From positions 9,320,001 through 9,370,000 of the forward strand of contig NC_135566.1 in NCBI RefSeq assembly GCF_964340395.1: 50,000 bases of DNA. Reading direction: 5' to 3'. Each line of letters opens with the position of its first letter. Position 1 is the first letter of the stretch. The position numbers were made by a program, and so were the translations under genes. Of this stretch, positions 15,901 to 26,000 are shown in pieces. Below the pieces are notes generated by a model. The model was not told where the DNA came from, made no database searches, and saw only the letters and a program-made list of their open reading frames with translations. Source of the stretch: Glandiceps talaboti. Taxonomy: Eukaryota > Hemichordata > Enteropneusta > Spengelidae.

Positions 15901-18079
15901 TATACAAGTTTTTAATATCCTTCATACTTTGCCCAAACCAACGTTAGTCCTTCCCTGTCACGCACTTAGACATTATTATGAGCTTTGATCAACTTACCTG
16001 ACATGTATACTATCCTATGATTTATTCCAGCCGGATCATCCATATTTCGTTCATTTAGTGTGTATAAATGCAGCAGGGCTCACAACAACAACTAAATCAA
16101 AAGCGATTCTGGTAGACCTGACAGACCCTGTTGAAGGTGTAATAAAAGATGGCCAGACGTTTACAAATGACATTGAATACCAGAGTGTAACATCTAAACT
16201 TGAAGGTAAGCAATTATATGATGTGTGAAGGGTGATTGCAAACCTTCCATTCCACAGATCAAAACATTTGCTTTGCCCCAAAATGAAACCCTTGAACCCC
16301 TCCCACCCCAACGCAAAATAATCCTGGTGCGATTAATTAGGAAAATATGAAGGCTAAAGTTGCTACATGCTCCAATATACACAATATATTCACTGCTTAA
16401 GGGGCATTAGTTGCCTGGCTAGCTTCCTAGTTTGTATGTGTGGACTAAAAATGGATAGTATATATAACAAAGATAATGATCATGTAATAGACACTTCCGA
16501 ACTGTCTTAAGGATTTACCCACCATGTACCGTAAAGGGACAGAGCGAATCATCAAAGTAATACCACTCTTGAACTTAACAATTTAACACCGAACTTTTAT
16601 TACATAATACCCATCAAAACATACTTATAATACGCATTCTCATAAACAGGCAAAGCACATAACAATACAAACATGACAAAGAGTAATGTAACAGAACGTC
16701 AATTGCTTTTGGACAATATTTCTATTCATATAGGTGTCTTTTTGCATTTACCGAATCCACGAGGTACTTCTTGTCCAAGACGTCAGATTCTATTCCAAGA
16801 GCCTTCTTCGGACAATGCATGGACTTCAATCAGTTCAGAGGGAGTTTGGGATGTTTCTGAAAAGTCTGTCATGTTTAGACCCCAGCAGGTAAATACAAAT
16901 ACACACATATAAATGTGTACAAAACTTGTTAGTCACGATTATTTAACATTGATTAATAAGAAAATCCTTCTACTAAGAGAATATTACGTGTAATAAACAA
17001 AGTTAGCCACAGTCGAATACCTCAATTAATTAACAACCACGCTAACAAACAATAGTTTGTCAGTTCATAAGCAAGAACTTATGTATCAGTCAATGAATGA
17101 TCAAAATATTCATTCAACAATCGATCAGTTAAATGCATAACAAAATATCATGTACATAACACTTATCTCATACACAGCTTACCTTTGATGATAATGATAT
17201 TTTATCATTAAACATGATTCGTGACGTCAAACGAGAGAGGATCTACTCTGCCGCATACTCCAACAGAAATCCAGATGTACGAGAAGGTGGTAAATACGAG
17301 GTACGTCTTAGCTATAAAACTGGATGATAAAATTGTATGATTAATGAATGATAAAATATAATATAATATAATATAATATAATATAATATAATATAATATA
17401 ATATAATATAATATAATGTAATATAACATAATATAATATAATAGATATGATATGATATATGATATATGATATATGATATGATATGAAAAGTGAAACAATC
17501 ATACGTTATAGAAGATATTGCTGTAGGTCTCTATCAGTTTTGAATTAGAACGAATATAAATGTAAATCGACATCATTTCACATAGGTGGAAATACTTGCA
17601 GCTGCAGGTGGCATGCCTGCTGTAACAAGTGTTGTCTTTTGGGGTGGTCCTGAAGGCGTTGTTGGTGATTTCGATGCTCCAGTGAAGGAAAAGGATTGGG
17701 GAGCAGAAGACAGGGTTTACAACGAATGTGAATTATGCTGCAAAGCAAACGACGATGTTGGTACTTGTGAGTACATTTATGTATATAGCATTGAATATTC
17801 CCCTGGGTGGTTTATTGTTGTCTGTCTGTCTGTAAGGCTGTAAATCTAATTTTGTATTTCTGTGTGTATGTTGTTCTGTGTTTGTATATCTTTCTGAATT
17901 TATCTCACTTCCTCTATTTTATCGATATCGTTCTTCATTTACCCAGTATGAATTAGTATATCGTATTAAGGTATATTCGTGTCAAATGAATAATTCCATA
18001 TCACAGTCACAAGTCAAACACACACAACAACAACAACAACAACAACAACGACGACGACGACGACGACGACGACAACAAA

Positions 18080-18114
<35 letters not shown>

Positions 18115-21100
18115 ATACTACTACGTACATAAAAACAGATTTGTTGAATTTGTCAGAGCTGTCGCCTATTGCTGAAGTTATTAATATTGATGATATTAAT
18201 AATTACATGTTACATGAATTATTATAATGTACAGATTGGTTCATGTTTAATAGTCATTATATGAGCATGCTGTAGGTAATATAGTAACATAATGTGGCAT
18301 ATTTCCTTACATCCAGATGACACCTGCCGATGCAATTGCACGGAATATTTCCTGTTACCTACAGTTCCAGTGACAACAACAGCAACAACACTTAGACAAC
18401 ATCTGACATTGCCAAGCACAACTTCCCCGTCGCAATGGAAGGTTATAAAAGATTCTGATCCTGCTGAAACTTTCTCGGGAAACGACAGTCTAAAGTTAAT
18501 TTCTTATCAGTCCATGGGATTCCAATTACATCCAGGTAATAAGGAAAATAGTGTCACTCCCTAATTGTGCTCCGGCTACCATCCAAAATGGCGACGGCGA
18601 AGAAGACGATTTCTCCGTGAACATGAGACGCCTTCTGTTGAAAATGCGCTATAATGGAGCTGCAGAAAAGAAAATAGATTCAGTTAATTGTGACCTCAAG
18701 TAGTTCAGTGACACTTTTTATGTCAACGAAAGAATTGCAAAATTTGGTTGTCTGAATAGCAAAGGAGGAATTTGTATAAATGTCGAAGATTTTTAAATTC
18801 TTTTAGATTAGAACAAAACTCAAAGTTACTGATATACAACTGTATATATGGCATAGTTGGCAATTCTCCCATAAAGTTTTGATCTTAGAAATCTGAACTT
18901 TTGATTCACCGACCTTATTAACATCTTTTCACTCCAAAGTTGGGAAAGAATCCATCGTATTGTATTCATACAATATTAATCTTTCATAATTGTAGGGGTA
19001 GAAGTAGAAGACCACATCAAGAACTATGCTGTGTTGTGGTTCCGATTAAAAGACAGTCCTGAATCTGTGAAATATGATATTGCAGAGTTAAACTTCAACC
19101 CTTCTGAAGCTTGGCACTCGTACACTTTCAATGTTGTCCCTGAAAAGGTGGGTAACATCAATACATATCAAGACTTTGCAAATTATTGATAAAACGCATA
19201 AAACAATTCATTTGGATATTTGCATAGAATTTAGATGACAATCCAAAAAAGAACGGAAACTGCTTTCGCAAGTGAAACAAATTTTATTTTCAACAGTATT
19301 GTGTTGTATTGCATTGCATTGTATTGTATTGTATTGTATTGTATTGTATTGTATTGTATTGTATAATAACACTACATCTACCCTTTAATATTAATATTCT
19401 GCCTTGAAGGGTGAACTTTCAATCGAACTGTCTGTCGACGGTGTGGCGAAAATGTACATGTCTGGTCTGGCAGTTTTTGATGCCGATGTAAAGTTCATCC
19501 TATCGGCATGGAACAGGGGTGAACGGGTACCGAGCTTTAAGAACGTGTTTGATGCTCCCAAGGCAGTAGCGAAATTCAGAAATCTCAGGTAATATGCTGT
19601 GAACATTTTTTTTTTTTAAATATGTAATAATTCGTGCGTTGATGTTAGGTTGTCATCATTCATCGTAAATGTTATAAACTGCATTACTATTCATGAAAAT
19701 TATGGAGGTCTTTTTGACTTGATAATAAGATACAATTAAACTTACTGATGTATTTTTCAAGGTTTCCACCAACATCAGACGCACTTTGCCGCTTTGGAGA
19801 TCCATTCCGCAACGGAGACCATGGGATAGTCGCCTTTTATGCTGGAGTTGGGTCAGAGAAACTTGCAGATGATGTTGTTCCTTTTAAAGAGGTATACATA
19901 CATGCTTCAATGTTTTAAGTTTTTAAAGTGCAATCTGTTCAGTTTATCTTATAGTTAGATAAAGCTTTGCTGTCATTCATTCTCTGAAGTGACCGATACG
20001 GGGTCCACACACCTATGAAATTAAAATATCATATCTGGAAACATCACGATTGGTGGCAACAACTATCTAATAGATATACTGCACTTTTTCCAGAAAATAA
20101 TGTGATTGGGTGAATGTGTTATATGTTTCAGATTACACGTCCCTGCCTTGCTTGTATAACGCCATGTGATCAACTTAATTGCGACAATAGCTGCCACATG
20201 AATGATGTCAAAGCTTATCACGTTGAACTCGATGGTTTAGAATTGTCTCCGAATAGATCAGTGATAAAGAACGGTCAGGAGGAGATCGTGCCAGCTGTGT
20301 ATCATCTTACCGTAAAAGCAGTAGCAGGTACATGACAAAATCTTGGTGCATTCAAATTTATATATCAATTAATAAATAAATACATTACATAAATTCTAAA
20401 AATGCGAAAAACTAAAATCACGCAACCCTTTATATATAATACTCATTTAGTATCCTTCATGGTTGACCAGATTTAAGATCAATATTTATTGTGCTGTTAT
20501 TTTCCCATTTTGTGTTAAGGTTCTGGGCGACACGTTGTGGCGTCATCCGACGGAGTGTACGTTGATGACACTCCTCCTAAGTTCGACTATCTATACCACT
20601 TAGACTTAGAATATTCAGAGGATGAACCTGTCGAGTATCAAGGAGGCAACACAACTATAGCAATTAAATTCAGTGCCTTTGATATTGGAAGTCAGGTAAT
20701 GTTAAAACTCTTTGAACACACTCCATTTACTTGTGATCAAACATTGCATTTCATGTTACAGATACTTATGATAGACAGGTTCAACTTTTCCAACATATGT
20801 ACAAGTGCACGCGATTCATGAACATAGTTCCTTGTCATTGGTTTCGAGCGTGTAAGAAGATGAAGGCCTTTTTAATATTAATCATAATAGTGTTCATTAC
20901 ACCAGTGTGAAGAATAAACAGCAAATCTAAACTGGCAAGAACGATGAAAGAGTATAATAAAGTGGTGGAGAACTAGTAAATGGTTGTCATTTTTGTTTTT
21001 TGGACTCTAAGCTCTTATACATGTACGCGTTCATTGTAAAGTATAAGGGGCCCTGTGCATTTACGATTTGCAGCTGTGATTTAAGTAAAACACAAGAAAT

Positions 21101-23022
21101 AAATGTAAACACAGGTAATCATACTATTTATGCATGGTGATGTTTTCAATGTTATTCGGAAGTGGCAGACATATGCACAGACTGGATGTGGCGTAGTGAG
21201 TTAAACAATGTCTCAATTCGTTTACACAGCACTTCTTGTGTACAACAATAACACATTCTACATAATTCTAGTTTTTTGCAAGTATTGGGTTGCAAACATG
21301 GACTTGGCCTACATTGTTTAACATTGTGTTTTGTCATGTAGAAAAACATAGTTGTCTAATTAATCAGAAATCTAAATTCCTCTTTCTCATCAATGTTATC
21401 ACTTAATTAAACACTACATATGTGCTATGTTGTACGCACTTTATAGGTACGTGAGTATAGATGGGCCATTGGAACACAACCATCATTGACAGACATTCAA
21501 GATTTTGTATCAGTTGGTCTTGAAACATTTCTCATAAATGATAATCTACTTGGTGTGATTGAAGACCGACAGACGTACTACGTCACCGTTGAAGCTATCA
21601 ACAATGCTGGTCTTATCACTAAGGTTACAACTTCAGGTAAATAACAAGTTCCATGTATGTTGAAAATAACTCAACCAAGTATCAGGGCAGACGGTCCGCC
21701 ATATTTGATGATGAAATCCAAAGCGAGGCTGAGACATATTTGTAAATAAGATAGATCCTCTTTGACTGTGTTTATCATCTAGCCTCTATCTCTGTACCTA
21801 CCATTTGAGACAACATAAAAAAGATCATTTTTGACTAATTTATATTTATGTACGTTTTCGGCCTGTCCAGGAATTACAATAATTTCGACAGCTCCTGATA
21901 CATCGCAAAGCAATACAACAACGGAATGTGGTGACACTAAACAAGTGGATGGTGTAACATTGTGTGGCGATCAGTCATCGGTTGGAATGTCGTGGACAAG
22001 AATCGACGAGGACTCCGTGGATGGCTATTGTAAGTCGCTACACCATTTAAGTTCGTTCGTTCGTTCGTTCGTTCATTCATTCATTCAGTCGTTCATTCTT
22101 TCATTCATTCATCCATTCGTGTATTTTATGGCATTAGGTAGATTGATTTCGATTTGGTGTGTGTTTTTTTTTTAAACGACAGATTTTCTGCTCAACGCTC
22201 ACCTACAAAGTAAAATGGACACATGAGAATATTCAGGCACGTATATGTGTAACGTATACAAAGTACACACATGCTTATGAACGAACTCGGAAACACGCTT
22301 AAATGATAATATGCATAACGCACATATTCAATTTGGTTTGAAAAAGTTGAAATATAAAGTTGATGTGTCATAATACGGTTACTTTAAATCATGTTTATTT
22401 GCATGTCGCGAACCGCTTCATCTTGACAGAGAACTAATACATCATATTCATTTCCAAATCCAGTTTTTAAGATCGGTAGCTCAGAAGATTCTCAAGATAT
22501 TTTTCCGGAGCTCCGAGTCGGTTACAATATGTCTGGCAATGTGTTAATCAAAGATGGATATGTATACATAGGAGATGAACCTCTAGTCAATATATCAGGT
22601 GTAAGGCAAATAGCTGAAGGACAAGCTGGTACAGCAGGACATGAACACAAAGTTTATCAGAATAGATTCAAAATGGAACCAGGGAGGTGAGTAGTATTAA
22701 GTATTGGTAGTCATTTGTCAATTCTTTCGTTTAATCACTCATTACAATAATAATTATTTTGTTTTACAAATTTAGTAATTTTATAAAATATCGCTACCGA
22801 TAGGCATAAAGGTGTTACACGAACCTGATTCCATGTTTTGTTCATAACTTCTTTATGTTTTTGTTTTCTGTATTATAGGACGTTGTATTCCGAACTAATT
22901 GCCTGCAATCGAGGACACAAATGTGACAAGGTCACCACAACAAAAGCAACAATTATACGTAAGTTTATATCCTTTCATCTGACGAATATGGTAGAGAGAG
23001 AGAGGGGGTGAGGAGGGAGTGA

Positions 23023-23092
<70 letters not shown>

Positions 23093-26000
23093 AGATTTAA
23101 AATTTATGTATATAAAGTTGATGGCAAATCATTACAGTCTGCTAACATTTTCCATTTTCTATATGTCTATGTATGTTTTAGGAGAACAGGATGTTCTGCA
23201 ATCACAAGTGAATGACTCAGAAGTCGTCATACTGTTAAAAGACTCAGATGGTGGTTCAAACGGCAATTCTGATTGGTTCGTAAAGATAGAAACAGACGAA
23301 GATTCAGAAGTAGTGATCACTAAACGCCAGATTGAAGATGAACAAGGTATATTGTCAACTAGTGCAACGAACTAGTTGATATTGTCCGTGTCGAGATGAT
23401 TAATTTTATACTTGATTCCTTTGCTCAAGACAAACATTTTCTATAGCTCTGCTAGACATCTGTTCTGTCACTTACATTGTAATTCTAATATGACATGGGC
23501 ATGACCTTTCATCATTAGCAACCTTTATCATGTAGGGGTCATATGTTACTATGAGACTAGATTTTAGAAAATCTCTTTTTCAGAGATATTTGAATTTTTA
23601 GATGGTCTGAAAGGTTATTACATGCAGTGAACGAAATATTTTTAAACGTTTTTCATGGTTTCTTAGTTAACTACCTTTTCATAATATCTAACGTAAATAA
23701 TATATTTTGCTTCGGACTTCCTACCTTGCCGTTGAACTTAACATTTACAACCTTAGGCTTCTGTTGTTGATCACTGGACATGTTTTATGTGTCTCTTTTT
23801 GTAGATGAAAAGCTTACATTATTGGCTGGCCTTTTGAGTGGCAGTGATTTGGAGGAAGACTATGTTTCGGACGCTTCTCCACACTTCAAGCCATATATCG
23901 TCAACCCCGAAACAACACGTGACAAAACTGACAGATTTCTACATCAGAGGCGAGTTCTTCTTTGAATTCCGTTGTCAAAGATTGAAACATTCCCTTTCAT
24001 GATTTATTATAAAGCTATGTTTGGAAAATTAAATTTGTCAAACAATTTCATTTTACAAGTGGGTATTAGGTATCATGAATACATTACATGTATAGTAATT
24101 TATGTAGATTGTGTAGATTGTAGATGTGATTGTATGTGTCTGTGGCTGTGTTTATATCTGACATTCGCACCATTAAATCAATTTCATTACACATTCCAGG
24201 ATCAAAGACATTATAGGACCCACTTTTTACTTGACAAGTATTGGAGAAAAACCCTTATCTGGACCTGTCTACGTTACTTTACATTTCAACACAACATTAT
24301 TCAATGATTCAAATGTTGAAAGATTTCCTACAATAATGTATTGGCACACAGGTATGTTTACTGAGCTGTTAAAGTCATCCATATGAGTCATAGACTCTTG
24401 TTTCAGATCTTTCGTACACAGACAATCTGGTCTAACTTATAGGCACGTATGCATTGTATCAACGAGCGCAAAAGTCGTTTGATTTAAATAGAGTGTGAAG
24501 AGGCGAATTATGTAAAAGATGCCAGAGAGTTTATGTGATCGTTACCTATATCGTTGTTCTTTCTCCTTCAGCTTTCCAAGAATGGCGGGATGCAAGTCAT
24601 ACATGCAAGTCCAATTTTGGAGAATACCTTATTAATCAGAACGAAGATGTAATAAGCGTTAAGGTATGCTGACATTATCATTTAATTTGATTTCTGCCCA
24701 TAAACTGTACTGTTATTTTCTAGTTTCATTTTTCAACCAGGTAGGGAAAATTGTAATTGAATCGCTTACCATTTGTACTAAAGACGTGTGTACGTATCAA
24801 CGAAAAAGACTATTATAATAATAAACGTTTATATTTCTGACCACAAATAGAAAACAATGTGGGAACTCGTCTTATCCATAACCCAGACAAAATGTATATA
24901 CAAAATGATATGTACATCTACATATGTTAACACATAGTTACAAATGTAAATATAACGATCTACAGAAACAGATGGCCCATATACAGACGAGCATGCAAAG
25001 ATAGATCCTCTGATTCCAAAACATCTAATTTTTATGTACCAGATTAAAGAAACAGTCTTAAAGAAATGAAGACATAATGAGTCAATTAACATTCCATACA
25101 TACATGTTTACTGTCATTTTCAGGTGTGCTCAACAAATAACCAGGAAGGGAGTGAACACAGATCAAAGAGGGGAACGGATTCGAACTACTTCGAAGGACC
25201 CACTGAATTTACTTTCGCTGGAATTGGGGGCTTCACAAACTCACCTCCCGTGATAACATCCACCAGTAATCTTTGGATCTATGAAGATGGGGGTACTTTA
25301 CAATTCCAGGTCACCGCATTTGACGATGATGGCGATCCTATAATATTTAAATTGAACGAAACATCAAGCTCTCCACGAATAGGAATTGCTACACTTTCAA
25401 CGAATGGGATGCTCACATATCGACCTTGCCTCGACTGCTTCGGAACCGACTTCATTCACTTTATTGCAATAGAAGACAGAAGTGATGAGTTCGACACACT
25501 TTCTACCATGGCAATGATTGAAATAGATGTTAGGGAGGAAAATGATAACCCAGATATCTTCCTAGCTGTCGACAACGTCATTGCCGATGTCGACAATAAG
25601 CTCATCATAAGTGTAGAAGAACGAAATGCAAACATTTCTGAATATACTGGATTCAAGGCAATAGTTGGTGCATGGGATCCGGATACGTATGATCAGTTGA
25701 CTCTGATTTTTGACCTCCCAAAACATGGACGAGTAGTGGTTGGTGTACAACATACGGAAGTTAGTTTCCTGTACACGGACTGCACTACCCAGACTAACGT
25801 AACAGATGACCATCTGTCGCCGAGTTCACCAGAAACGTCAACCGTTGTGTTTCCATGTGAGCTGACTATCCCCCATGAAGAGGATCGTCTATCGTGGGTG
25901 TTCAGTACTATCACGTATTTTCCTGCAGAGGGTTATTTCGGGGAAGACTCATTCCAAATAAATGCTCTGGACCAAGATGGGTTCCACTCTGAAGTGTTAA

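Larger units (their letters stand above)
9695..16205 (+). other. Giant gene exons 19-30: fibronectin-III-like repeat block B
   Basis: Exons: 9695-9901, 10109-10355, 10497-10715, 11632-11725, 12049-12312, 12483-12619, 12874-13134, 13709-13994, 14141-14270, 14731-14988, 15417-15620, 16031-16205. The repeats continue but are more diverged. VDTTPPVAGNITC (exon 20), VDETVP (exon 21), VDLTPPIEGKL (exon 28) and VDLTDPVEGVIKDG (exon 30) mark module starts. SWNGYHDDESGI (exon 29) and YYLVVRATNKLGYSYS (exon 25) mark later strands. Exons 23-26 have lost the TPP signature but keep the SDG and AVGT/AAGT motifs. Module identity is inferred from motif order. Confidence 0.78.
16650..19891 (+). other. Giant gene exons 31-37: non-repeat insert with Cys cluster, Thr-rich linker and beta-sandwich-like stretch
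   Basis: Exons: 16650-16888, 17178-17300, 17586-17766, 18317-18535, 18996-19147, 19410-19588, 19762-19891. The repeat pattern stops here. Exon 31 contains several N-glycosylation sequons (NNT, NMT, NVT, NIS). Across the exon 33/34 junction there are six Cys in 21 residues (CELCCKAND...CRCNC). A Thr/Ser/Pro-rich stretch typical of O-glycosylated linkers follows (TVPVTTTATT). Exons 35-36 alternate hydrophobic and polar residues (VLWFRLKDSP, LSIELSVDGVAKMYMSG), which suggests a lectin-like beta-sandwich. I cannot name the fold. Exon 37 returns towards the repeat type (FYAGVGSEKLADDVVPF). Confidence 0.75.

Noticed and set aside
23972-24307. 111-codon + strand open frame overlapping exon 46
   Set aside because: Shadow frame; exon 46 is read in the frame that continues the giant protein.
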